Under the pieces are notes generated by a model. That model searched no databases, was not told where the DNA came from, and worked only from the letters and a program-made list of their open reading frames with translations. DNA of 64,000 bases. It comes from Jannaschia pohangensis. Its GTDB lineage: Bacteria; Pseudomonadota; Alphaproteobacteria; Rhodobacterales; Rhodobacteraceae. The stretch lies in NCBI RefSeq assembly GCF_900113875.1, contig NZ_FORA01000002.1, positions 124,001-188,000 on the forward strand, given 5' to 3'. Of this stretch, positions 7,980-16,570 are shown in pieces. Numbering within the stretch: position 1 is the stretch's first letter; each line of letters begins with the position of its first letter. The position numbers and the translations under genes are program-made.

Positions 7980-10382
7980 ATGATCCTGCCCCCGTCCCTT
8001 GCCCAGTTCTTCGACCGCCGCGGCTGGTCCCTGCACCCGCATCAGATCGACATGCTCGCCCGCAAGGACGAGCCGTCGCTCCTGCTGATCGCGCCCACGG
8101 GCGGGGGCAAGACGCTGGCCGGCTTCCTGCCGTCCCTTGTCGAAATGGCGGATGGTCACGACGGGTTGCACACCCTGTACATCTCGCCGCTCAAGGCGCT
8201 CGCCAACGACATCCGCCGCAACCTCGCCTCCCCGATCGAGGAGGCGGGCCTGCCAATCCGGGTTGAGGATCGGACCGGCGACACAAGCCAGACGCAGCGC
8301 AAACGCCAGCGCGCCGACCCGCCGCAGATCCTGCTGACGACGCCCGAAAGCCTGGCCCTGATGATCAGCTATCCCGACGCCGCCCGCACCTTTGCGGGCC
8401 TGCAACGGATCATTGTCGATGAAATCCACGCCCTCGCCGACAGCAAGCGGGGCGATCAACTGATGCTGGCGCTCAGCCGCCTTGAAACCCTCGCCCCCGG
8501 CCTGCGCCGCGTGGGCCTTTCGGCGACGGTCGATGACCCCGCCGTCATCGCGCATTACCTTGCACGGCATCCCGACCCCTGTCCGATCCTGCTGGCCGAC
8601 CCCGGCCCACCCCCCGACATCGACATGCTCCAGACCGAGGAGGCGCCACCTTGGGCGGGCGCCGGCGGGCGCTATGCCATTCCGGCGGTTCTGGACCAGG
8701 TACGGCAACACAACACGACGCTCATCTTCCACAACACCCGCGCGCAGGCGGAAATCTTCTTTCACAACCTCTGGCTCGCCAACGAGGACGCCCTGCCCAT
8801 CGGCATCCACCACGGCGCCCTGTCCAAAGAGGCGCGGCTTCGCGTCGAACAGGCGATGGTCCGGGGCGAGCTGCGCGCCATCGTCGCCACCGGCTCGCTC
8901 GACCTCGGGATCGACTGGGGCGACGTCGACCTGGTGATCCAGATCGGCGCCCCGAAGAAAGTCAAGAACCTGGTGCAGCGGATCGGGCGCGCCAACCACC
9001 GCTACAACGCGCCCTCCAAGGCCCGCCTCGTCCCCGCCAACCGGTTCGAGGTGGTCGAGTGCATCGCAGCACTACAGGCCGTGCGCGACGGTACGCTAGA
9101 CGGCGACCTGCGCCTTGACGGGCCGCGCGATGTCTTGTGCCAGCATATCGCCATCGTCGCCTGCGCGGGCGAATTCTCGGCCGACGCGCTTTATGCCGAA
9201 GTCACCACCGTCGGCCCCTATTCCACCCTTGCCCGCGCCGATTTCGACGCCTGTCTCGACTTCGTGGCGACCGGCGGCTACGCCCTGCGCGCCTACGACC
9301 GCTATCAGCGCCTGATGGAGCGCAGCCCGGGCCGATGGAGCCTGCGCGACCCCCGCACCACCCGCCAGATCCGCATGAACCTCGGGACGATCATCGACAC
9401 CGACACGCTGTCGGTGCGCTTCAAGGGACGCGGCGGCCAGCCCCTGGGCAAGATCGAGGAGAGCTTTGCCAATACCCTGACCCCCGGCGACACTTTCCTG
9501 ATGGGCGGTCAGATCGTGCGCTTCGAAACCCTGCGCGAGATGGTCGTGGAGGTCAGCCCGCGCCCCGACAAGCCGCCCAAGATCGCGACCTTCATGGGCT
9601 ACAAGTGGTCCACTTCGGTGCATCTGGCCGACCGCATCCAGCGCATCCTGCACGAGGGTGATTTCAGCGCCTTCCCGACCCACACCCGCGAATGGCTGAA
9701 CCTGCAACGCGAATACTCTCAGATGCCGGAACCGGGCCGCCTTCTGGTGGAAACCTTCCCGCGTGACGGGCGGCATCATACGGTTCTCTATGGCTTTTGC
9801 GGGCGCAACGCGAACCAGACCCTCGCCCTTCTGGTCACCAAGGGGATGGAGGAGGCGGGCCTTGACCCCCTGGGCTTCGTCGCCACCGATTACGCCGTGC
9901 TGATCTGGGGCCTCAAGCAGGTTCCCGACGTGGCCCCCTTCCTGCGCCATGCCGGGGTGCGCTCGGCGCTGGACAGCTGGCTCAGCGGCAACGCGGTGAT
10001 GAAACGCACCTTCCGCAACGCCGCCATCATCGCCGGGCTGATCGAACGGAACTTCCCCGGCAAGCGCACCTCGGGGCGGCAGGCGACCTTCTCGTCCGAC
10101 ATCCTCTATGACACGCTCCACCGCTACGATCCCGATCACCTCATGCTCCAGATCACCGAGGAAGAGGCGATGCGCGGCCATATCGACTTCGCCCGGGTCG
10201 AACTGCTGCTGGAAACCGTCGGCGACCGGATCGATCAGGTGAACCTATCCCGCGTCACCCCGCTCGCCGCGCCGCTGTTTCTGGAACTGGGCAAGGTGCC
10301 GATCAACGGCGCGGGCGAAGGCCGCCTGATGATCGACGCCGCCGCCGAACTGATGGCCGAAGCGGGCCTTGTGCTCGAGTAA
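7980..10382 (+). CDS. Ligase-associated DNA damage response DEXH-box helicase (Lhr-like)
   Basis: Superfamily 2 helicase of 800 residues, Lhr-like. Walker A APTGGGKT lies at about residues 39-46, the DEXH box VDEIHAL near 147, SAT motif VGLSATVDD near 180, and the helicase C domain ends in the motif VI segment QRIGRANHR. Downstream lies a long Lhr-type C-terminal region. I start at the ATG at 7980; a GTG three codons earlier is possible. The following gene is PdeM, and helicase plus PdeM is a known pair in bacterial ligase-associated DNA repair clusters. The ligase and the beta-CASP exonuclease of that cluster are not next to it here. Confidence 0.9.
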   Translation: MILPPSLAQFFDRRGWSLHPHQIDMLARKDEPSLLLIAPTGGGKTLAGFLPSLVEMADGHDGLHTLYISPLKALANDIRRNLASPIEEAGLPIRVEDRTGDTSQTQRKRQRADPPQILLTTPESLALMISYPDAARTFAGLQRIIVDEIHALADSKRGDQLMLALSRLETLAPGLRRVGLSATVDDPAVIAHYLARHPDPCPILLADPGPPPDIDMLQTEEAPPWAGAGGRYAIPAVLDQVRQHNTTLIFHNTRAQAEIFFHNLWLANEDALPIGIHHGALSKEARLRVEQAMVRGELRAIVATGSLDLGIDWGDVDLVIQIGAPKKVKNLVQRIGRANHRYNAPSKARLVPANRFEVVECIAALQAVRDGTLDGDLRLDGPRDVLCQHIAIVACAGEFSADALYAEVTTVGPYSTLARADFDACLDFVATGGYALRAYDRYQRLMERSPGRWSLRDPRTTRQIRMNLGTIIDTDTLSVRFKGRGGQPLGKIEESFANTLTPGDTFLMGGQIVRFETLREMVVEVSPRPDKPPKIATFMGYKWSTSVHLADRIQRILHEGDFSAFPTHTREWLNLQREYSQMPEPGRLLVETFPRDGRHHTVLYGFCGRNANQTLALLVTKGMEEAGLDPLGFVATDYAVLIWGLKQVPDVAPFLRHAGVRSALDSWLSGNAVMKRTFRNAAIIAGLIERNFPGKRTSGRQATFSSDILYDTLHRYDPDHLMLQITEEEAMRGHIDFARVELLLETVGDRIDQVNLSRVTPLAAPLFLELGKVPINGAGEGRLMIDAAAELMAEAGLVLE

Positions 10383-10412
10383 CCCCTTGCGCGGACCGGG
10401 CCGCCGTGGTCC

Positions 10413-11087
10413 ATGGCACAAATGGGGAACAGGCTCAGCTTCACTTTCGCGGACATCCGGCTGACGGCCCTGCCGTCGGGCGCGCTGCATTGGCCGGACG
10501 AGGCTTTGCTGGTGGTCAGCGACCTGCACCTGGGCAAATCCGAGCGGATCGCCCGGCGCGGCGGCACCCTTCTGCCCCCCTACGAAGGGCCTGCGACGCT
10601 CTCCCGGCTCGAGGCCGATATCTCCGAAACCATGCCCCGCGCCGTCATCTGCCTTGGCGACACCTTCGACGACATGGAGGCCGCGCGCCAGCTTTCCGCC
10701 GACCTGCGCGCCCGCCTGCTGGCGCTCGTGGCGGCCCACGACTGGACCTGGATCACCGGCAACCACGACCCCGCGCCCCCGGGCCTGGGCGGTCACGCCG
10801 CCGGGGGCGCGACCCTCGGCCCGCTCACCTTCCGCCACGTTGCCGGCGACGACACCCCGGGCGAAGTGTCGGGCCACTACCACCCCAAGGCCGGGCTGAC
10901 CGTGCGCGGCCACGCCATCAGCCGCCCCTGCTTTCTGCACGACGGGCGCCGCCTGATCCTGCCGGCGTATGGCGCCTATACCGGCGGTCTGCGCTGCACC
11001 GACCCCGCGCTGGCCGCCATCATGGGGCCCAGGGCGCGCGCCATCCTGACCGGATCGCCCATGGTCGAAATTCCGATGCCTCGCTAA
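10413..11087 (+). CDS. pdeM: Ligase-associated DNA damage response endonuclease PdeM
   Basis: Calcineurin-like metallophosphoesterase of 224 residues. The metal-binding motifs appear in order: SDLHLGKSE (about residue 36), LGDTFDD (about 78), GNHD (about 113) and GHYH (about 151). This matches the PdeM family, which accompanies the Lhr-like helicase in a DNA repair cluster. It starts 30 bases after the helicase stop and is very likely in the same transcript. Confidence 0.9.
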   Translation: MAQMGNRLSFTFADIRLTALPSGALHWPDEALLVVSDLHLGKSERIARRGGTLLPPYEGPATLSRLEADISETMPRAVICLGDTFDDMEAARQLSADLRARLLALVAAHDWTWITGNHDPAPPGLGGHAAGGATLGPLTFRHVAGDDTPGEVSGHYHPKAGLTVRGHAISRPCFLHDGRRLILPAYGAYTGGLRCTDPALAAIMGPRARAILTGSPMVEIPMPR

Positions 11088-11096
11088 GGTCCGAAC

Positions 11097-11615
11097 ATGC
11101 GCGCCTCGCCCCTCCTCCTGATCGCCCTCCTCGTCGCCTGCCAGCCGCAGCCGACCCTGACGACGACGCCGACCTACCGCGACCCCCGCGCCCTCATCGC
11201 GTCCAAGGCCGATTTCGCCCCCGACCGGATGGCGGGCACCTGGCACGAGGTCGCGCGCTACCCCGGCGGCCCCGGCCCCGACTGCAACCGCCGCACCCTG
11301 CGCTTCGGCTCGCTCGGCGGCGGCAGCCTCGCGGTTGCCGAAGGCTGTGACACCACGACCGAGGTGACGGGCCGCACCGACCCCACCGGCCCCGGACGCC
11401 TCGACCTGATCCTGCACGGCGAGACGCAATCCGTCTGGGTGCTCTGGATCGACACCGGCTATCGCACCGCGATCCTGGTTCAACCCGACGGGACCGGGGG
11501 ACGCATCCTCAACCGCGACCCCGCGATCCCCGCCGACCGCTTGCGCGCCGCACTCGACGTCTTGGACTTCAACGGCTTCGATACAGGGCAGCTGACCTAT
11601 CCGACGCCGAATTGA
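11097..11615 (+). CDS. Lipocalin-like lipoprotein
   Basis: Predicted lipoprotein of 172 residues with signal sequence and lipobox LVAC (Cys15). The segment MAGTWHEVARYP (around residue 43) has the GxW-E-x-AR-x-P form of Blc-type lipocalins, which bind lipids at the outer membrane. It has further beta-rich segments and two extra cysteines. It lies 9 bases after pdeM and may be read through from it, though no functional link is known. Family assignment is by motif only. Confidence 0.7.
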   Translation: MRASPLLLIALLVACQPQPTLTTTPTYRDPRALIASKADFAPDRMAGTWHEVARYPGGPGPDCNRRTLRFGSLGGGSLAVAEGCDTTTEVTGRTDPTGPGRLDLILHGETQSVWVLWIDTGYRTAILVQPDGTGGRILNRDPAIPADRLRAALDVLDFNGFDTGQLTYPTPN

Positions 11616-11648
11616 TTGGCACCAAATCAACCACTTCCCGGAAAAATC

Positions 11649-11687
11649 GAATCAACTGCGAATCAGTGCTTGCTCCATGATTCGCAG
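11649..11687 (+). promoter_or_regulatory. Inverted repeat with three GANTC sites before the Hint gene
   Basis: CTGCGAATCA (11656-11665) and TGATTCGCAG (11678-11687) form a perfect 10-bp inverted repeat with a 12-base spacer. GANTC sites, the CcrM methylation target, occur at 11649-11653, 11660-11664 and 11679-11683. The first two also form an 11-base direct repeat beginning GAATCA. Confidence 0.5.
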
Positions 11688-11726
11688 ATGGGCTACAACC
11701 ACTGCACACGGTCGAGCAGTAGCCGT

Positions 11727-11732
11727 TATAAT
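11727..11732 (+). promoter_or_regulatory. Candidate -10 element of the Hint gene
   Basis: TATAAT matches the -10 consensus exactly and lies about 33 bases before the start at 11765, in a short AT-rich patch. No clear -35 hexamer is seen at 16-18 bases, which would fit an activator-dependent promoter using the inverted repeat upstream. Confidence 0.4.
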
Positions 11733-11764
11733 GATAAAAATCAAAGCGGTAACGAGGGGTGGGC

Positions 11765-12817
11765 ATGTTGGGGACATGTGCGGGGGCACAAGTCATTTCC
11801 ACGATCCAGGCGCGGGTGGATGGGGCTTTCCCGTCTGCCCGCACGCCCTTTCCCGAAGGCTCTCTCTTTCGTTGGTTCGGCGCGCCCCTGCGACTTGATG
11901 GCGCACGTCGCGCCCTGCTTCTCAGCGGGGCCGAAGGCGAGGCAGATCTGCGCAGCCACCTTCCCGGCGCCATCGCCAAGCTTGGTCGCGGACGCGGCAG
12001 CAACGCGATCCCCCTTTCGCTTCTCGACCCCTATGACGACCCCGAGGCGCTGATCCTCAGCGACGGCATCACCCGCTGGCAGGCCACCATGGTGCAGGCC
12101 GCCGGGGGCGAGACGCTTCTGGTCTTCGCCGACGGCCTTCCACCCGCCAACAGCGTCACCGCCATCGTGCAATCGCCGGTGTCCCACGCGGCCCCCTCCG
12201 ACCGAAAGCCGATCTGCTTTACCGCAGGCACCCTGCTGGACACCCCCGAAGGGCCGACGCCGGTCGAGGCGCTCTATCCCGGGGACAAGGTTCTGACCCG
12301 CGACAACGGCCCGCAGGAGGTCATCTGGATGGGTCTGCGCCGGGTGTCTGGCGCGCGCATGTTCGCCCTTCCCGCCCTGCGCCCGGTCCGCATCCGCGCC
12401 GGAGCCATCGGCAACGAAGCCGATCTGGTCGTGTCACCCGGCCATCAGATCATGCTCGCGGGCCCGCGCGCCCGGGCGCTCTGGTCCACGCCCGAGGTTC
12501 TGGTACGGGCCGGTGACCTGATTGACGACACCCGTGTCACCGTCGACCATGCCGCCAACGACGTCGCCTATTTCCACGTCCTGACCGCCCGTCACGAGGT
12601 GCTGCGCGCCAACGGCGCCTGGTGCGAAAGCTTCCACCCCGGCGACGCCGACCTGAGCCAGGTCAGCCCGGCGGAACTGGAAGAACTGCTGGAGCTGGTG
12701 CCCGGAACCGACAGCGATGCCTCGGTCTACGGCCCGCACGCGCGCCGCTGCCTGTCGGCCGCCGAACTGGCGATCCTGCAACACAACGGCGCGCCCCGCT
12801 ACCTGCGCACCGATTGA
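11765..12817 (+). CDS. Hint-domain (hedgehog/intein-type) protein
   Basis: Protein of 350 residues. A Hint_2-type domain begins at Cys151 in CFTAGTLLDTPEGP and runs to about residue 290 (LVVSPGHQIMLAG). Such domains can self-process in inteins and hedgehog proteins; the Rhodobacterales stand-alone forms have no proven activity. The N-terminal 150 residues are unrecognised, with no clear secretion signal. The ATG at 11765 has GAGG seven bases upstream; a GTG two codons earlier is possible. The gene stands alone between a lipocalin gene and a convergent transporter, with its own promoter region. Confidence 0.8.
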   Translation: MLGTCAGAQVISTIQARVDGAFPSARTPFPEGSLFRWFGAPLRLDGARRALLLSGAEGEADLRSHLPGAIAKLGRGRGSNAIPLSLLDPYDDPEALILSDGITRWQATMVQAAGGETLLVFADGLPPANSVTAIVQSPVSHAAPSDRKPICFTAGTLLDTPEGPTPVEALYPGDKVLTRDNGPQEVIWMGLRRVSGARMFALPALRPVRIRAGAIGNEADLVVSPGHQIMLAGPRARALWSTPEVLVRAGDLIDDTRVTVDHAANDVAYFHVLTARHEVLRANGAWCESFHPGDADLSQVSPAELEELLELVPGTDSDASVYGPHARRCLSAAELAILQHNGAPRYLRTD

Positions 12818-12824
12818 CGCGGGC

Positions 12825-13670
12825 CTAGCGCGCGAACCGCAGCAATGCCGCGCCCATCAACGTCAGCGCCGTCGCCGTGACCTTGGCCAGATCCAGACGC
12901 TCTTTCAGGACGACGACCCCGATCAGCAGGGCAAAGATGATGCTCGTCTCGCGCAGCGCCGTGACCAGCGCGATCGGCGCCTGCGTGAAGGCCCAGGTGA
13001 CCAGCGCATAGGCGATGAACGATGCCCCGCCCCCGATCACCGCCACCCGCTTGCCCGATCGCGGAATGACCCGCAGCGTCGCGGGCGAGGTGACGGCAAG
13101 ATAGCCCGCCATGACCAACCCGTTGCCGATGGCCGACCAGCCGTAAAACCCCAGGGACGTGCCCGCCAGCCGCGCGCCCAACCCGTCGATCAGCGAATAG
13201 GAGGCGATGAACAGCCCCGTGACGAAGGCCAGCGTCGCCGCCTTGCCATTGCGTTGCCCGTCCGCGCGCCGCACCAGCCCAAGGCTGACCAGCCCCAACC
13301 CGATCAGCGCAACCGCCAGCAACTCCATCGGCTCCAGATGCACCCCGAGGATCACCACCGAGACCAGCGCCACGATCAGCGGCGCGGTCCCCCGGGCAAT
13401 CGGATAGACCTGCGTCAGGTCGCCCATGCGGTAGGACTGCATCAGGAACAGCTGATAGCCCAGGTGCAACGCGATGCTGCACGCCAGATAAGGCCATGAC
13501 GCCGCATCGGGCAGAGGCACGAATGGCACCACCGCGGCGGCAATGGGGATATGGCCCAGAACAACCGCGCCCATGGCCGTGCGCTTGTCCAGCCCGCCCT
13601 TGACCAGAGCGTTCCAACCGGCATGCAGAACGGCGGCGAAGATCACCGCACAAAAGACCGTCAGACTCAT
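12825..13670 (-). CDS. EamA/DMT-family membrane transporter
   Basis: Polytopic inner-membrane protein of 281 residues, with about ten hydrophobic segments arranged as two EamA halves, typical of drug/metabolite exporters. The start at 13670 (MSLTVFCAV) places the first membrane helix at the N-terminus; the frame stays open 26 codons further upstream, but that part is Arg-rich and not helix-like. Substrate unknown. It ends 7 bases from the convergent Hint gene and is divergent from rpsD. Confidence 0.8.
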   Translation of the reverse strand: MSLTVFCAVIFAAVLHAGWNALVKGGLDKRTAMGAVVLGHIPIAAAVVPFVPLPDAASWPYLACSIALHLGYQLFLMQSYRMGDLTQVYPIARGTAPLIVALVSVVILGVHLEPMELLAVALIGLGLVSLGLVRRADGQRNGKAATLAFVTGLFIASYSLIDGLGARLAGTSLGFYGWSAIGNGLVMAGYLAVTSPATLRVIPRSGKRVAVIGGGASFIAYALVTWAFTQAPIALVTALRETSIIFALLIGVVVLKERLDLAKVTATALTLMGAALLRFAR

Positions 13671-13741
13671 GAAAAAGGCCCCTTTCGCGCTCCGCCCGAC
13701 GCTAGGCGGCAAATCGCGGCCCCGCAACTGCCACGGGGTTG

Positions 13742-13770
13742 TTGACACCCGTCCGCACCGGCCTTATCGG
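13742..13770 (+). promoter_or_regulatory. Candidate rpsD promoter
   Basis: TTGACA at 13742-13747 is a perfect -35 hexamer. With a 17-base spacer the -10 is TATCGG (13765-13770), a weak match. It lies about 120 bases before the rpsD start and is the best promoter-like sequence in the divergent region. Confidence 0.45.
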
Positions 13771-13794
13771 GGCGCTTCAATTGGTGTTGGCGGC

Positions 13795-13828
13795 CCCCGC
13801 AAGGGGATGCCTGTCGGGGCTTCGGCCC
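13795..13828 (+). promoter_or_regulatory. rpsD leader with GCAA and UUCG tetraloop hairpins
   Basis: Two short hairpins lie in the predicted leader: CCCC-GCAA-GGGG (13795-13806) and GGGC-UUCG-GCCC (13817-13828). Ribosomal protein S4 represses its own messenger in several bacteria, so a binding site here is possible, but this fold is not one I can match to a known S4 leader. Confidence 0.35.
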
Positions 13829-13889
13829 AAAGGACAACGCCCTTCACAGTCCGCGCCCCCGCGTGGACGCCCAAAGAAGGAGATCAGCC

Positions 13890-14510
13890 GTGACCAAACG
13901 CACGTCTGCCAAGTACAAGATCGACCGCCGCATGGGCGAGAACATCTGGGGCCGCGCCAAGTCGCCGGTCAACCGCCGCGAATACGGCCCCGGCCAGCAC
14001 GGCCAGCGCCGCAAGGGCAAACTGTCGGACTTCGGTCTGCAGCTGCGCGCCAAGCAGAAGCTCAAGGGCTACTACGGCGACCTGACCGAGAAGCAGTTCA
14101 AGCGCATCTTCGCCGAAGCCGACCGCCTCAAGGGCGACACCGGCGAGAACCTGATCGGCCTGCTGGAGCGTCGTCTCGACGCCGTCGTCTACCGCGCCAA
14201 GTTCGTCGCCACGATCTTCGCCGCCCGCCAGTTCGTGAACCACGGCCACGTCACCGTGAACGGTCAGCGCGTCAACATTGCATCCTACCGCGTCAAGGAA
14301 GGCGACGTCATCGCCGTCCGCGACAAGTCGCGCCAGCTGGCCGTAGTGCTCGAAGCCACCCAACTGGCCGAGCGTGACGTCCCCGACTACGTCGAGGCCG
14401 ACCACTCCAAGATGACCGCCACCTTCGTGCGCACCCCGGGCCTCTCCGATGTGCCCTACGCCGTGGTGATGGAACCGAACCTGGTCATCGAATACTACGC
14501 ACAGAACTGA
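13890..14510 (+). CDS. rpsD: 30S ribosomal protein S4
   Basis: Primary 16S rRNA-binding protein that nucleates assembly of the small subunit body. The product has 206 residues, the usual alphaproteobacterial length, with the S4 N-terminal domain followed by the S4 RNA-binding domain ([21 protein letters not shown] region at about 100-120, and [10 protein letters not shown]). The GTG start at 13890 is supported by a strong ribosome site (AAGAAGGAGA) and by the family N-terminus TKRTSAKYK. The gene is alone and followed by a clear terminator, as is usual for rpsD in this group. Confidence 0.97.
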   Translation: MTKRTSAKYKIDRRMGENIWGRAKSPVNRREYGPGQHGQRRKGKLSDFGLQLRAKQKLKGYYGDLTEKQFKRIFAEADRLKGDTGENLIGLLERRLDAVVYRAKFVATIFAARQFVNHGHVTVNGQRVNIASYRVKEGDVIAVRDKSRQLAVVLEATQLAERDVPDYVEADHSKMTATFVRTPGLSDVPYAVVMEPNLVIEYYAQN

Positions 14511-14535
14511 GCTCTCACCGGCTTAGGCATCGATG

Positions 14536-14558
14536 GGGCGGCCTTCGGGCCGCCCTTT
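14536..14558 (+). terminator. Rho-independent terminator of rpsD
   Basis: Perfect 8-bp stem GGGCGGCC/GGCCGCCC closed by a TTCG tetraloop and followed by TTT, 25 bases after the rpsD stop. Confidence 0.85.
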
Positions 14559-14585
14559 CTACATCCGACACGGAGCACTCCCCAC

Positions 14586-14915
14586 ATGCGACCCTTCGCA
14601 CTCCTCCTGGGCGCGGCCTTCGGCGCCATCGCCCTGACATCCATCCGCTACCTCAATGCCAACTACGAGTTCGCCTTGTCCCAACTCGAATCCGACGGTC
14701 CCCATGGCGGAACGATCGCCGCAATGCTCGGCTCCGTCCTCCTCGCTCTCCCCGTCATCGTGATCGGCCTCGTTCTGCTGCTCCCACGAAAAACCCGCCC
14801 CTCTGCCGCCAACTTCCTCGTTGCCCTCTTCCTCGCCGCAGGCGTTGCCGCCCTCGCCGACAACATGGACCCGACCATCTTCCCGGGCCTCTTGGGCCTG
14901 CCCGCCTCTGGCTGA
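14586..14915 (+). CDS. Small integral membrane protein of unknown function
   Basis: Unrecognised protein of 109 residues with three hydrophobic segments (about 4-22, 43-66 and 74-92). The first could be an uncleaved signal anchor. The ATG is preceded by CACGGAG, an acceptable ribosome site. It lies after the rpsD terminator and about 80 bases before homospermidine synthase, in the same direction, so it may share a transcript with that gene. No function can be inferred. Confidence 0.6.
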   Translation: MRPFALLLGAAFGAIALTSIRYLNANYEFALSQLESDGPHGGTIAAMLGSVLLALPVIVIGLVLLLPRKTRPSAANFLVALFLAAGVAALADNMDPTIFPGLLGLPASG

Positions 14916-14996
14916 CCCCCCAGCTTCACTTGGCTTTGACCCCCCGCGCGCCATGTGGCAGGTGACCCAAGCCGCAACCGAACCCGGAGCTCGCCC

Positions 14997-16415
14997 ATGA
15001 CCGATCACCCCATCCACGCCCGCATCGAGGGCGCCGTCGTGATGATCGGGTTCGGCTCCATCGGGCGCGGCACGCTGCCCCTCATCGACCGGCACTTCGA
15101 CTATGACCGCGACCGCCTGATGGTGATCGACCCCGCCGACAAGGCCTGTGCCGATCTGGCCGCGCGGGGCATCTCCCACGATCAGGTCGCCCTGACCCCC
15201 GACAATTACCGCGAGGTTCTGGGCCGCCACCTGACCCCGGGCAAGGGCTTCTGCGTCAACCTCAGCGTCGACACCTCCTCGCTGGACCTGATGAAATACT
15301 GCCGCGAGATCGGCGTGCCCTACATCGACACCGTGGTCGAACCCTGGGCCGGTTTCTACTTCGACACCGAGAACAACGCGGAACGCACCAACTACGCCCT
15401 GCGCCAGAAGGTCCGCGACGAAAAGGCCGCCAATCCGGGCGGCACCACCGCCGTCTCCTGCTGCGGGGCGAACCCGGGCATGGTCAGCTGGTTTGTCAAG
15501 GCGGCCCTCCTGCACCTGGCCCGCGACACGGGCAACCGCACGGCGGCCCCCGCCGACCGCGAAGGCTGGGCGCGGCTCATGCAATCGCTCGGGGTCAAGG
15601 GCGTGCACATCGCCGAACGCGACACCCAGGCGCGCAAGACCCCGCGCCCCCGCGACGTCTTCGTCAACACCTGGTCGGTCGAGGGCTTCATCGCAGAAGG
15701 GTTCCAGCCCGCCGAACTGGGCTGGGGCACGCATGAAACCTGGCTCCCCGAAAACGCGCGCCGCCACGGCACCGGCTGTCAGGCGGCGATCTGGATGAAC
15801 CGCCCCGGCGCGATCACCCGCGTCCATTCCTGGTGCCCGACCCCCGGCCCCCAATTCGGCTTCCTCGTCACCCATAACGAGGCGATCAGCATTTCCGACT
15901 ACTACACCGTCGGCTCCGGTCCCGGTCCCGAATACCGGCCCACCTGCCACTACGCCTACCACCCCTGCGACGACGCGGTCCTGTCCCTGCACGAAATGTT
16001 CGGCGCCGGTCGCCAGCAACAGGTCCATCATATCCTGACCGAGGATGAAATCGTCGAGGGCATCGACGAACTCGGCGTCCTGCTCTTCGGCCATGAAAAG
16101 AACGCGCTCTGGTACGGCTCGCGCCTGTCAAACGCCGAGACCCGCAAACTCGCCCCGGACCAGAACGCGACCGGCCTGCAGGTGACCTCCGCTGTGCTCG
16201 CAGGGATGGTCTGGGCGCTGGAGAACCCGAATGCGGGCATCGTGGAGACCGACGAGATGGACCACGCCCGCTGCCTCGAGATCCAGACGCCCTACCTTGG
16301 CCCGGTCGAGGCGCACTACACCGACTGGACCCCCCTCCAGGACCGCTGGCAGCACTTCCCCGAAGACATCGACGAAAGCGACCCCTGGCAATTCCGCAAC
16401 GTCCTGGCGAGTTGA
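14997..16415 (+). CDS. hss: Homospermidine synthase
   Basis: Cytoplasmic NAD-dependent enzyme that makes sym-homospermidine from putrescine (two putrescine, or putrescine plus spermidine), EC 2.5.1.44. The product has 472 residues, matching the bacterial Hss family (about 470-480). The Rossmann motif GFGSIGRG lies near residue 18, and the saccharopine dehydrogenase-like fold follows, with conserved segments VDTVVEPW and GTHETW. I start at 14997, where MTDHPIHARIEG matches the family N-terminus; 14 in-frame codons upstream are not needed. Homospermidine is a main polyamine of many alphaproteobacteria. Confidence 0.95.
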   Translation: MTDHPIHARIEGAVVMIGFGSIGRGTLPLIDRHFDYDRDRLMVIDPADKACADLAARGISHDQVALTPDNYREVLGRHLTPGKGFCVNLSVDTSSLDLMKYCREIGVPYIDTVVEPWAGFYFDTENNAERTNYALRQKVRDEKAANPGGTTAVSCCGANPGMVSWFVKAALLHLARDTGNRTAAPADREGWARLMQSLGVKGVHIAERDTQARKTPRPRDVFVNTWSVEGFIAEGFQPAELGWGTHETWLPENARRHGTGCQAAIWMNRPGAITRVHSWCPTPGPQFGFLVTHNEAISISDYYTVGSGPGPEYRPTCHYAYHPCDDAVLSLHEMFGAGRQQQVHHILTEDEIVEGIDELGVLLFGHEKNALWYGSRLSNAETRKLAPDQNATGLQVTSAVLAGMVWALENPNAGIVETDEMDHARCLEIQTPYLGPVEAHYTDWTPLQDRWQHFPEDIDESDPWQFRNVLAS

Positions 16416-16570
16416 GCGCGACGGACCGGACCACCTTGGGGTCGTGGAACGGGGGGCTAGGTCAGCTCTGCGGGACAAAGGGTGATTTCGCTGCTATCGC
16501 ATCGGTGGCTGCTTTCCAGGGTTCACTTACAATTGGGATAAAGTTCTGCAACGTTGCGGTGCGCGCTGCA

